The translations under genes and the position numbers were made by a program. Shown here one piece after another: positions 18,450 to 26,691 of a stretch of 64,000 nt of DNA (positions are counted from its first letter, which is position 1; every line of letters begins with the position of its first letter). Origin of the DNA: Archangium sp. Its GTDB lineage: Bacteria > Myxococcota > Myxococcia > Myxococcales > Myxococcaceae. Under the pieces are notes generated by a model. That model did not search any database. It had not been told where the DNA came from and saw nothing but the letters and a program-made list of their open reading frames with translations. The stretch spans positions 1 through 64,000 of the forward strand of contig JAUXRX010000037.1 in the NCBI GenBank assembly GCA_030681645.1, in the 5' to 3' direction.

Positions 18450-18468
18450 TGAGGGGTTCAACCCCTCA
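18450..18468. promoter_or_regulatory. 19-bp perfect palindrome in the leader of the vWA-sigma operon
   Basis: TGAGGGGTT, a central base, then AACCCCTCA: 9-bp arms around one base. It lies 16 bp upstream of the ATG at 18433 and just before the ribosome binding site. It could be a repressor operator or a hairpin that controls translation. No regulator is identified. Confidence 0.5.
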
Positions 18469-18547
18469 ACGAGACCGTGCCGTTTCTTGTGACAGCCCTT
18501 TTCCCGTGTCCCCGAGGGAAGGGCCAACCCACTGATAAGACGAGCCT

Positions 18548-19753
18548 TTAGGGAGTCCGGAGCAGCGAAAACCCCGGCGGGCCCACCAGCACCAGGTCCC
18601 CGCGCGACCGGCTGGTCATGGCGGTGGCCCGCGCGGGCACGACGATGGCTTCCCACTTCGCGTCCCCGAGCTGCCGATACAGCTTCGTCGAGGTGAGGGC
18701 GAAGCGCTCGGCCACGCCTGGCACCTCGGTGAAGGCGAACACGGGCTCAGGCAGCGCGGTGGTGCGCCACCCGGGTGAGGGGCCGGCGACGATCACCCCG
18801 GACGTCGAGGTCGCGCCCTCGCGTTCACCACCGAGCCACAGGCCTTCTCGCCCCGACTGCGCCACCGCGAGGCGGGCGGTGAGCGGCATGGGCAGGTTCA
18901 TCCACTGGGCTGCGGCGTAGCGCGCCAGCATGCCGTCGCCGGTGGCCCACACCTCGTCGCCCTGGCTGGCCATCGCGAGGATCGGCGTGCGCAGGTCGAG
19001 CTTCGGCTGGATCGAATCGCCGACGATGGTGGACAGGATCCCCTTCGCCGAGCCGACGTGCACCTCGCCGTGCGAGTCCACCGCGACGGCGCGATACGAG
19101 TCCTTGCCGGGGAAGGGGAGCTGCTGCAGCGCTCCATCGACCTGGCGCAGCAGCACGCCGTCATCACCGACGATCACCGGCGCGCCGTTCAGATCGATCG
19201 CCACTGCGCGCAGCGCCACGTACACGCCGCTGGGCACCACGTTCCACTGCCGGCCCACCAGGTGGAGCACGGCGCCGCGATCACCCACCGCCCACGCCGT
19301 GCCGTCACCGGCCGAGGCGATCGCGAAGAGCGGGCTGAGCGAGTGGGTCGACACCACTTCCCAGTCGACGGGCGCCACCACCAGCGCCGAGGCGATGCTC
19401 ACCTGCGTGGTGGCGTGCAGCGCGGCCCACTCAGCGGCGAGCCGCACCGTGCCGGCACAGGCCGCTTCTTCCTCGGGGGAGCACGCGTAGGTCGCCGTCG
19501 CGAAGCCGTCGGTGAGCACCGCCTGGTCGCCGCCGATGAAGTGACCCACGGGCGCCGTGAGGCGCACCACACCCCCCGCGGGCTTTCCACCCACCTCGAA
19601 GGCGCGGATCTTCAAGACCACCCGCTCGGCCGCGCCGTCGAACGACGAGCGATCGGGCGAGAGAAACAGCCCCGCTTCTTCGGCTGCTGGCTCGCAAGCG
19701 GCCAGGGTCATTGCTGCGGTGAGCACCACCACGATGCGAGCTGTCGTCATCAC
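18548..19753 (-). CDS. secreted beta-propeller-like lipoprotein
   Basis: 401 residues. The signal peptide ends in a lipobox (MTLAAC). A first domain of about 120 residues has an Ig-like look. After it come repeated segments such as GDGTAWAVGDRGAVLHL, GAPVIVGDDGVLL and GDEVWATGDGML, which resemble blades of a beta-propeller. GGAGG lies at a good distance from the ATG at 19753 or 19750. The function is unknown. A similar but shorter lipoprotein architecture occurs at 28093-29103. Confidence 0.75.
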   Translation of the reverse strand: MMTTARIVVVLTAAMTLAACEPAAEEAGLFLSPDRSSFDGAAERVVLKIRAFEVGGKPAGGVVRLTAPVGHFIGGDQAVLTDGFATATYACSPEEEAACAGTVRLAAEWAALHATTQVSIASALVVAPVDWEVVSTHSLSPLFAIASAGDGTAWAVGDRGAVLHLVGRQWNVVPSGVYVALRAVAIDLNGAPVIVGDDGVLLRQVDGALQQLPFPGKDSYRAVAVDSHGEVHVGSAKGILSTIVGDSIQPKLDLRTPILAMASQGDEVWATGDGMLARYAAAQWMNLPMPLTARLAVAQSGREGLWLGGEREGATSTSGVIVAGPSPGWRTTALPEPVFAFTEVPGVAERFALTSTKLYRQLGDAKWEAIVVPARATAMTSRSRGDLVLVGPPGFSLLRTP

Positions 19754-19828
19754 ACACCTCCAGAAGGCCTGTTCGGCACGACGTGGAGATGCATTCAGGG
19801 GGCCACCCGCGCCCCTCCCTTCGCACCG

Positions 19829-20209
19829 TCAGTCGACCTCGATGGTGAAGTGAAACGCCGGCACCTGGTCATGCCCGTGGCAGCTCACCTGGTAGCTGGT
19901 GCCCGGCCCGGCGGTGCGCGGCACTTCGAAGCGGTACGTGAGGAAGTCTTCACCCCGCTTGAGCGCCGCGCGGAGGCCCGGCGCGTACGACACCCGGCCG
20001 ACGCCCGCGCCGCCGTACGCCTCGCACACGAGGTCGAGCGTGCCGCCCGCGGCCAGGAAGAGCCGCTGACCCTGGAGCGCCTCGCCGGGGTTGGCCGAGT
20101 GGCCCTGCAGGCGGAGGTACTCGAGGTCTCTGCCCGCGTCGGGGAGCACCAGGCCGGGCGCTGGCTTCTGAACGAAGAACTGCCGTCGGAAGAGCGGAGC
20201 TTGTTTCAT
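19829..20209 (-). CDS. hypothetical protein, 126 aa
   Basis: I do not recognise this protein. It has a basic N-terminus (MKQAPLFRRQF), a central region rich in Gly, Leu and Ala, and a C-terminus with SCHGHDQVPAFHF. No signal peptide or membrane segment is visible. The start is uncertain: the frame stays open for another 87 bp upstream, and no good ribosome binding site precedes the ATG at 20209. Confidence 0.5.
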   Translation of the reverse strand: MKQAPLFRRQFFVQKPAPGLVLPDAGRDLEYLRLQGHSANPGEALQGQRLFLAAGGTLDLVCEAYGGAGVGRVSYAPGLRAALKRGEDFLTYRFEVPRTAGPGTSYQVSCHGHDQVPAFHFTIEVD

Positions 20210-20348
20210 GAAGCCATTATCGACGAGCGCCACCCGGCCGTCGCGAGGGTCACGGCCCACCTGGGCTGCGACGTCCCACGCGCGAAGTCCGCACAAGCAA
20301 TCGTCGCGAGATCCCGGGCGGTCGGCGGCGACCTCCCGCGCGCGCGGG

Positions 20349-21212
20349 TCAGGCCTGACCGGACGGCGGCCGTTGACTCACCTGCTTCTCCAGGCTGCTG
20401 AGGCGGGTGCCGAGCTGATCGAGCATCGCGTCCATCTTCACGTGGAGCTGGGTCACCTCGAGCCCGGCGCGAATGTTCGCCTCGTACTCGACCTCCGAGC
20501 GCGCCCGTTCCTTCTGCTCGGACCGGTTCTGGCTGATCAGCACCATGCACGAGAGGAAGATCGCCTCGAGCGAGACCACCATGGTGAGCAGGCCGAAGGG
20601 GTACGGGTCGAAGGCCTCGATGCCGGGGAAGAGCTTGACGTTGAGGCTGATCCACACCGCGAACCAGGCCGCGTGCACGAGCAGGAAGCTGAAGCGGCCC
20701 GAGAAGTCGGCGGCGGTGTCGGCGATGCGCTGCACGAGGGTGACGCGCTCTTCGGCGGCCTCGTTGGGAGAGAAGCGGGGCCGCACGCCCAGCAGCCGGT
20801 CGGCCTCGCGCAGGCGGCGGCCGATCACGCCCAGCACGTCCATCGCGGCGGTGGGGTGCCGGGCGAAGAGCTTCTCGAGGTCCTGCCGATCGATGCGCAG
20901 GGCGCGCGTGGCCGAGAGCGCCTGGGCCGAGGCGCTGCGCGACTCGCCGTCGAGCAGCGAGAGCTCGCCGAAGAAGTGCCCCGACTTCACCGTCTCGAAG
21001 ACGATGCGCGAGCCGGTGCTGTCTTCGATGAAGACCTCGACCTCGCCCGACGCCACGATGAAGATCGCGCCGCCCGGGTCGGTGCGGCGGAAGATCATCT
21101 GGCCGGCCTGGAACTCCACCTCGTCGAGCTGGGAGGCCAGGAGCTCACGCTCTTCGTCGTTGAAGCGCTCGAAGAGGGGCACGGCGGCCAGCAACTGCGT
21201 ATCGGCGGGCAT
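20349..21212 (-). CDS. cyclic nucleotide-binding domain protein with DUF1003 membrane domain
   Basis: 287 residues. Residues of about 10-125 form a cNMP-binding beta-barrel, with the phosphate-binding region GHFFGELSLLDGESRSASA close to the family consensus. About 90 residues follow that match DUF1003, including FLLVHAAWFAVWISLN and two membrane segments, and then a coiled-coil tail. This suggests a membrane sensor of a cyclic nucleotide. It is divergent from the Hpt gene across a 155-bp spacer. Confidence 0.85.
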   Translation of the reverse strand: MPADTQLLAAVPLFERFNDEERELLASQLDEVEFQAGQMIFRRTDPGGAIFIVASGEVEVFIEDSTGSRIVFETVKSGHFFGELSLLDGESRSASAQALSATRALRIDRQDLEKLFARHPTAAMDVLGVIGRRLREADRLLGVRPRFSPNEAAEERVTLVQRIADTAADFSGRFSFLLVHAAWFAVWISLNVKLFPGIEAFDPYPFGLLTMVVSLEAIFLSCMVLISQNRSEQKERARSEVEYEANIRAGLEVTQLHVKMDAMLDQLGTRLSSLEKQVSQRPPSGQA

Positions 21213-21367
21213 CGGGTGCGCGGTTTCAAGCCCCCCCGCGGGCGGAGGCAAGCGAGAAATGGTGAGGGCGCGGTGCTTGCACAAAGGCGAGCGCAATGGT
21301 GGCCTCCCGTTGGTGCAGGTGGGTCATCGACAATCAGGCGGGTCGTGGACGCCTCAGGAGGATGACG

Positions 21368-21706
21368 ATGGAACCGCTGGATTGGGGCGCTCTCAGGGAA
21401 AACTGTGCTGGTGACGAGAGTCTCGTCAACGAGGTCCTCGACCTGTTTCGCGGTGAGGCGGGGGCGTTGCTGTCCGACGTGGGAAAGGCGATCGACGCCG
21501 GTGACGCGGTGGCGGTGAAGCGGGCGGCGCATCGGCTCAAGGGGGCGCTGGTCAGCCTGGGCGCCAGGCCCTCGACCGAACGGGCGCGGGCGCTCGAGGC
21601 GTGCGGCGGCGCGGGCGAGCTCGCCACGGCGCCTGACCTCTATGCCCAGCTGGAGACCGAGATGGCGCGGCTGTTGAGCGTCATCTCGTTACCTCAGGCC
21701 GCCTGA
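21368..21706 (+). CDS. Hpt domain phosphotransfer protein
   Basis: 112 residues, a single histidine phosphotransfer domain. The phosphorylated histidine lies in AAHRLKGALVSLGA. The protein would shuttle phosphate between a hybrid kinase and a response regulator encoded elsewhere. AGGAGG at 21356-21361 sits 6 bp before the ATG at 21368 but directly abuts the ATG at 21362, so the start at 21368 is preferred. Confidence 0.88.
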   Translation: MEPLDWGALRENCAGDESLVNEVLDLFRGEAGALLSDVGKAIDAGDAVAVKRAAHRLKGALVSLGARPSTERARALEACGGAGELATAPDLYAQLETEMARLLSVISLPQAA

Positions 21707-21719
21707 ACCCTCAGGCGGC
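21698..21719. terminator. hairpin spanning two convergent stop codons
   Basis: GCCGCCTGA, a 4-nt loop, then TCAGGCGGC: perfect 9-bp arms. The stem contains the stop codon of the Hpt gene and the stop of the convergent ABC gene. It may be a bidirectional terminator, but neither side has a clear T-run. Confidence 0.45.
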
Positions 21720-23498
21720 GAACTGTCTTTCCACCAGGCGGCGGTAGAGCCCTTCGGTGCCGACCAGGTCGGCGTGGGTTCCCGACTGCACGATGGCGCC
21801 GGCGTCGAGCACCACCACCCGATCGGCGCCCTTCACCGTCGAGAGGCGGTGGGCGATCACCAGGGTGGTGCGCCCCTTCATCAAGCGCTCCAGCGCCTCG
21901 CGCACCAGGTGTTCGCTCTCGGCGTCGAGCGCGCTGGTGGCCTCGTCGAGGATGAGGATCCTGGGATCCTTGAGGATGGCGCGGGCGATCGCCACCCGCT
22001 GCTTCTGCCCTCCCGAGAGCTGAATGCCGCGTTCGCCCACCAGCGTCTGGTACTTCTCGGGGAAGGTGCTGATGAAGGGGTCGGCGTTGGCCAGCTTCGC
22101 GGCGGTCTCGACCTCGGCGTCGGTCGCCTCGGGCCGCCCGTAGCGGATGTTCTCGGCCACCGAGGTGGAGAAGAGCAGCGGTTCCTGCGCCACCACGCCG
22201 ACCTGCCGGCGCAGCCACTCAGCGTCGAGTTCCGAGAAGGGCACGCCGTCGAGCTCGAGGCGGCCCCCCGCGGGATCGTAGAGGCGGTAGAGCAGCGAGG
22301 CGATGGTCGACTTGCCCGCGCCTGAGGGGCCGACCACCGCCACCACCTCGCCCGGCTTGAGCGCGAGCGAGAAGCCCTGCAGCACCTTCGCGTCGGGCCG
22401 CGTCGGGTAGGAGAACGAGACGTCCTTGAACTCGACTCGCCCCTGCACGGCGGGCAGCTGCCGGCCCTCGGTCGAGGGGATCTGGGGCTTGCGGTGAAGG
22501 AGATCGAACACGCGCTCGGCGGCGCCCGCGGCGCGCTGCACCTCGGTCCACAGCTCGGCCAGGGCGGCCAGGCCGAAGGCCATCTGCATGGTGTAGAAGA
22601 GGAACGAGAAGAGCGCCCCGGGCGAGAGTTCCCCCGACGCCATCATGCGCGCGCCCTTCCAGAAGACGAAGTCGCCGGCGCCGAAGGCCGCGAAGAACGC
22701 GATGCCGAAGAACATCGCCGAGAGGCGAATGCGCTTGAAGGCGAGCTGCAGCGAGTGGTCGACGGCGTCGCGGTAGCGCGCGACCTCTTTCTTCTCGGCC
22801 GCGAAGCCACGCACCGTGCGGATGCCGCCGAGCGACTCGACCGCCACCTCGCTGGCGCGGGCCAGCGCGTCTTGCGATTCGCGCGAGAGCTTGCGCACGC
22901 GGCGCCCGTAGAACACCGCGGCCAGCGCCACCGGGGGCACCACGCCCAGCATCATCAGGGTCAGCTTCGGCGAGGTGTAGAGCAGCATGCCCAGCGCGCC
23001 GGCCGCGATCATGAGGTTGCGCAGGACCATGCTGAGGCTGGCGGTGACCGTGTTCTGCAGCACCGCGGCGTCGCTCGACAGGCGGCTGGAGAGCTCGCCG
23101 GTCTTCTGGGTGTCGAAGAAGCCGATCTCCTGGCTCAAGAGCGACGCGTACAGATCGCCGCGCAGCTTGCTCACGATGCGCTCGCCCGCGCGGCTGTAGA
23201 TGAGGAAGCGCAACGCCGACGCGATGGCCGTGGCGCCGAAGATGAAGATCAGCACCACCGCCATCTGGTCGACGCGGTGCAGATCGACCGCCCCCGCCTT
23301 GAGCCCGAGCAGCGACTCGTCGAACAGCGAGCCCATCGCCCGCGGGAAGGCGAGGTTGCCCATGCTGCTGCCGACCAGGAAGACGGTGGCGAAGGCCAGC
23401 GGCCAGCGCTCGGGCCAGGCGAGTGAGTAGAGGCGCTTGAGGGTGACGGGGAGCGGGGGGCGCTTCTCGTCTTTCTTGACGTCGGGTTTCTCAGCCAC
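21711..23498 (-). CDS. ABC exporter, MsbA/multidrug type (fused TMD-NBD)
   Basis: 595 residues: an N-terminal six-helix membrane domain and a C-terminal ATPase. The ATPase has Walker A GPSGAGKST (390-398), signature LSGGQ (494-498), Walker B ILILDE (514-519) and an H-loop in VIAHRLST. It works as a homodimer or heterodimer in the inner membrane. The substrate cannot be told from sequence and could be a lipid, peptide or drug. Its closest neighbours do not narrow this down. Confidence 0.9.
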   Translation of the reverse strand: MAEKPDVKKDEKRPPLPVTLKRLYSLAWPERWPLAFATVFLVGSSMGNLAFPRAMGSLFDESLLGLKAGAVDLHRVDQMAVVLIFIFGATAIASALRFLIYSRAGERIVSKLRGDLYASLLSQEIGFFDTQKTGELSSRLSSDAAVLQNTVTASLSMVLRNLMIAAGALGMLLYTSPKLTLMMLGVVPPVALAAVFYGRRVRKLSRESQDALARASEVAVESLGGIRTVRGFAAEKKEVARYRDAVDHSLQLAFKRIRLSAMFFGIAFFAAFGAGDFVFWKGARMMASGELSPGALFSFLFYTMQMAFGLAALAELWTEVQRAAGAAERVFDLLHRKPQIPSTEGRQLPAVQGRVEFKDVSFSYPTRPDAKVLQGFSLALKPGEVVAVVGPSGAGKSTIASLLYRLYDPAGGRLELDGVPFSELDAEWLRRQVGVVAQEPLLFSTSVAENIRYGRPEATDAEVETAAKLANADPFISTFPEKYQTLVGERGIQLSGGQKQRVAIARAILKDPRILILDEATSALDAESEHLVREALERLMKGRTTLVIAHRLSTVKGADRVVVLDAGAIVQSGTHADLVGTEGLYRRLVERQFAA

Positions 23499-23543
23499 GC
23501 GCCTACCCTAACCACAGGTACGCTGAGGCACACACCTCTTCAC

Positions 23544-23560
23544 CCTTCTTCAAAAGAAGG
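23544..23560. other. small hairpin in the spacer between divergent genes
   Basis: CCTTCTT, a 3-nt loop CAA, then AAGAAGG. It lies between the ABC exporter start and the PilT-like gene. The role is unknown; it may be an operator. Confidence 0.3.
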
Positions 23561-23630
23561 CGTCGCCACCGCCGTTCGCCTCGAAAGATCGTCGGCGGTG
23601 AAGGGCGCGCGGGTAGCATGCGTTCCCAGA

Positions 23631-25046
23631 ATGCCGTCCCCGGAAGATGCCGTCCTCGGCAAGATCGCTCTCCACTACAAGTTGGTCACGCAGGACGCTC
23701 TGAACGCAGCGGTACAGCGGCAGGGCGCATCATCGAAGACGCTGGGCGACGTGCTGCTCGAGCTCAAGGTGATCAGCGTCGAGCAGCTCAAGTGGCTCCA
23801 GCAGGCTCAAGCGCAGTACCTCGCCAAGCAGGCGGGCCCCTCACCGTCAGCGCCCCGGGCTCCGCCGTCCGCGCCGTCCGCGCCGGCGCCCGCACCCGCG
23901 CCGGCCGCGCCGCCGTCGGCGCCCCGCCCTCAGGGCCACGTGGTGAACCTGCCCGCGAGCGCGCCTCCACCGGCGGCCATCCGGCCTGCGCCCAGGGCAG
24001 GCGCGATCACCCTCTTCGACGTACTGGCGAAGGCCGTCGAGGCGCGCGCGAGCGACGTGCACATCCATTCCGGGGCGCCGCTGCAGATGCGCATCGGGGG
24101 CGTGCTCAAGGAACTCAAGCTGGGCCAGTTCACGCCCAGCGAGGTCGAGGCGATCATCCGCCAGGGGCTCACGCCGGCGGAACAGAAGATCCTCGAGGAG
24201 CAGCAGGACTACGATCTCGCGCTGGTGATGCCGGGCCTGGGGCGGTTCCGCGCCAGCTTCTACAAGCAGCAGCGCGGGTACGACGCGGTGTTCCGCCCCA
24301 TTCCGCTCAACCCGCCGACGCTGGGCGAGCTCGGGCTGCCCAGCAGCCTCGCCAGGCTCGCCGACTTCCACCAGGGCCTGGTGCTCTTCACCGGCCCCGC
24401 GGGCTCGGGCAAGTCGTCGACGCTGGCCGCGATCGTCAACATGCTCAACGAGTCGCGCAAGGACCACATCATCACGGTCGAGGATCCGATCGAGTACGTG
24501 TACGCGAAGAAGCAGTGCGTGGTGAACCAGCGCCAGGCAGGCAAGCACACGCTCTCGTTCGCCAACGCGCTGCGCGCGGCGCTGCGTGAAGACCCCGACA
24601 TCATCGTGATCGGCGAGCTGCGCGACCTCGAGACGATCCAGCTCGCCATCACCGCAGCCGAGACGGGTCACCTGGTGCTGGGCACGCTGCACACCAACAA
24701 CGCGATCCGCACCATCAACCGGGTGCTCGACGTGTTCCCGCCCAAGCAGCAGTCGCAGATTCGCGCGATGGTGTCCGAATCGCTGCGCGCCATCGTCTCG
24801 CAGCGCCTCATTCCCACCAGCGACGGCGCGCGCCGGCTGCCCGCGCTCGAGGTGCTGTACGTCAAGCCCGCGGTGAGCAACCTCATTCGCGAAGAGAAGA
24901 CCTTCCAGATCCGGTCCATCATGCAGACGGGGCGCGGCGACGGAATGACGCTGCTCGACGATTCCATCGCCGACCTGGTGAAGACGGGGCAGGTCAACAA
25001 AGAGACCGCCCGCCGCTTCGCCGAAGATCCCAAGCGCTTCGCCTGA
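23631..25046 (+). CDS. PilT-type ATPase with extra N-terminal domain
   Basis: 471 residues. Residues 1-66 form a helical domain (including LGDVLLELKVISVEQL) like the N-terminal domain of GspE/PilB ATPases (T2SSE-N/MshEN). A Pro/Ala-rich linker to about residue 120 follows, then a PilT-type motor domain. Motifs are Walker A GPAGSGKSS (255-263), EDPIEY (Asp box), IVIGELRD (Walker B) and GTLHTNNA (His box). It would power type IV pilus retraction or a related motor. Ordinary PilT is about 345-370 residues, so the front 120 residues are an addition. A second ATPase follows 12 bp downstream. Confidence 0.88.
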   Translation: MPSPEDAVLGKIALHYKLVTQDALNAAVQRQGASSKTLGDVLLELKVISVEQLKWLQQAQAQYLAKQAGPSPSAPRAPPSAPSAPAPAPAPAAPPSAPRPQGHVVNLPASAPPPAAIRPAPRAGAITLFDVLAKAVEARASDVHIHSGAPLQMRIGGVLKELKLGQFTPSEVEAIIRQGLTPAEQKILEEQQDYDLALVMPGLGRFRASFYKQQRGYDAVFRPIPLNPPTLGELGLPSSLARLADFHQGLVLFTGPAGSGKSSTLAAIVNMLNESRKDHIITVEDPIEYVYAKKQCVVNQRQAGKHTLSFANALRAALREDPDIIVIGELRDLETIQLAITAAETGHLVLGTLHTNNAIRTINRVLDVFPPKQQSQIRAMVSESLRAIVSQRLIPTSDGARRLPALEVLYVKPAVSNLIREEKTFQIRSIMQTGRGDGMTLLDDSIADLVKTGQVNKETARRFAEDPKRFA

Positions 25047-25058
25047 AGGTTCAACGCC

Positions 25059-26123
25059 ATGGCTCGCCTCGACGTCCTCTTCAAGTACCTCAAGGAGCAG
25101 AGTGGCTCCGATCTCCACCTCGCGGCGGGCATACCGCCGCACCTGCGCAAGCACGGCGTGGTCGCGCCCGTGCCCGACTGGCCCAGCTTCACCGACGAGA
25201 GCCTGCGCTCGCACCTGCAGGAGCTGGCGAACGAGAAGCAGTGGGCGCACTTCGGCACCAACCTCGACCTCGACTTCGCCTACGCCCTGCCGGGCGTGGC
25301 GCGCTTTCGCGCCAACTACTTCAACCAGGAGCGCGGCGCGGCGGCGGTGTTTCGCATCATTCCCGAGCGCATTCGCACGCTCGAAGAGCTGAAGGCGCCG
25401 CCCGCCCTCGCGCAGCTGGCGTTGCTCGAGCAGGGGCTGGTGCTGGTGACGGGCCCGACGGGCTCGGGCAAGTCGACGACGCTGGCGGCGATCATCGACC
25501 AGGTGAACACCCAATCGGCGCGCCACATCATCACCATCGAAGACCCGGTCGAGTTCGTGCACCAGAACAAGAGGTCCACCCTCTCGCAGCGGGAGGTGGG
25601 CGTGGACACCAGGAGCTTCGCCAACGCGCTGCGCAGCGCCATCCGCCAGGATCCCGGGGTGATCCTCGTGGGCGAGCTCCGTGACATGGAGACCATCTCG
25701 CTCGCGATCACCGCGGCCGAGATGGGCGTGCTGGTGTTCGGCACGCTGCACACCAACAGCGCGCCCAAGACCATCGACCGGGTGATCGACGCGTTCCCCA
25801 CCGATCAGCAGCAGCAGGTGCGCACCATGCTCTCGGAATCGCTGGCCGCGGTCGTCTCGCAGCTCCTGCTGCGCACGCCCGATGGGGCGGGGCGGGTGGC
25901 GGTGCACGAGATCCTGCTCAAGACGCCGGGCCTGCCCAACGTGATCCGCGAAGGGAACACGCCGATGATCAGCTCGATCATCCAGTCGGGAAAAGGGCAG
26001 GGCATGCAGTCGATGGACGACGTGCTCTTCAAGCTCGCCACCGAGAAGAAGATCAGCGCCGAAGACGCCTTCCACAAGGCGACCAACAAGGCGCGCTTCG
26101 AGCCGATGCTGGAAGAGCACTGA
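25059..26123 (+). CDS. PilT/PilU-type retraction ATPase
   Basis: 354 residues, the normal length for PilT/PilU. Motifs are Walker A GPTGSGKST (122-130), EDPVEF, ILVGELRD and GTLHTNSA. The C-terminal tail (ATNKARFEPMLEEH) resembles PilU. It probably forms a hexamer at the base of a type IV pilus or gliding motor. It is the second gene of a two-gene operon with the longer paralogue. Confidence 0.9.
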   Translation: MARLDVLFKYLKEQSGSDLHLAAGIPPHLRKHGVVAPVPDWPSFTDESLRSHLQELANEKQWAHFGTNLDLDFAYALPGVARFRANYFNQERGAAAVFRIIPERIRTLEELKAPPALAQLALLEQGLVLVTGPTGSGKSTTLAAIIDQVNTQSARHIITIEDPVEFVHQNKRSTLSQREVGVDTRSFANALRSAIRQDPGVILVGELRDMETISLAITAAEMGVLVFGTLHTNSAPKTIDRVIDAFPTDQQQQVRTMLSESLAAVVSQLLLRTPDGAGRVAVHEILLKTPGLPNVIREGNTPMISSIIQSGKGQGMQSMDDVLFKLATEKKISAEDAFHKATNKARFEPMLEEH

Positions 26124-26163
26124 TCGTGGCGCTCGGCGCAGCAGGCGATTAGTCGGTCACCCC

Positions 26164-26691
26164 ATGCTGACCACGACCCTGCTGGCCCTCACCCTGACCG
26201 GAGCTCCCATGAGCGTCTACGACTTCTCCATGAAGACCATCGACGGCAAAGACGTCTCGCTCAGTGCGTACAAGGGCAAGGCGCTCATGATCGTCAACAC
26301 CGCCTCGCAGTGCGGCTACACCCCCCAGTACAAGGGGCTCGAGGCGCTGTACCAGCAGTACAAGGACAAGGGCTTCACCATCCTCGCGTTCCCCTCGAAC
26401 GACTTCGGCGGCCAGGAGCCGGGCTCGAACGAGGAGATCAAGAAGTTCTGCGAGCTCAAGTTCAAGACGAGCTTCCCCCTGTTCGCGAAGATCGCCGTGA
26501 AGGGCGACGCGGCTGACCCGCTCTACAAGTACCTCACCGGGCTCAAGGACAACGGGGGCGAGGTGAAGTGGAACTTCAACAAGTTCCTGGTCTCGACCGA
26601 CGGCGCGGTGGTGGCGCACCTGCCCTCGGGCGCGGAGCCCACCAGCGACGAGGTCAAGAAGCAGGTGGAGGCTTTGCTGCCGAAGAAGTGA
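26164..26691 (+). CDS. glutathione peroxidase family thiol peroxidase
   Basis: 175 residues with a short signal-like N-terminus (MLTTTLLALTLTGA), so it may be exported. The catalytic tetrad is visible as C50 (NTASQCGYT), Q84 (FGGQEPG), W136 and N137 (WNFNKF). A cysteine rather than selenocysteine is at the active site, as in most bacterial members, which often use thioredoxin. The last 38 bp overlap the 3' end of the convergent gene. Confidence 0.9.
   Translation: MLTTTLLALTLTGAPMSVYDFSMKTIDGKDVSLSAYKGKALMIVNTASQCGYTPQYKGLEALYQQYKDKGFTILAFPSNDFGGQEPGSNEEIKKFCELKFKTSFPLFAKIAVKGDAADPLYKYLTGLKDNGGEVKWNFNKFLVSTDGAVVAHLPSGAEPTSDEVKKQVEALLPKK

Noticed and set aside
23847..26120. A 757-codon open frame on the minus strand opposite the PilT-like genes
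   Set aside because: No domain; the plus strand encodes two ATPases with complete motifs.
26164..26691. Selenocysteine in the glutathione peroxidase
   Set aside because: The active-site codon is TGC (Cys); no in-frame TGA is present.
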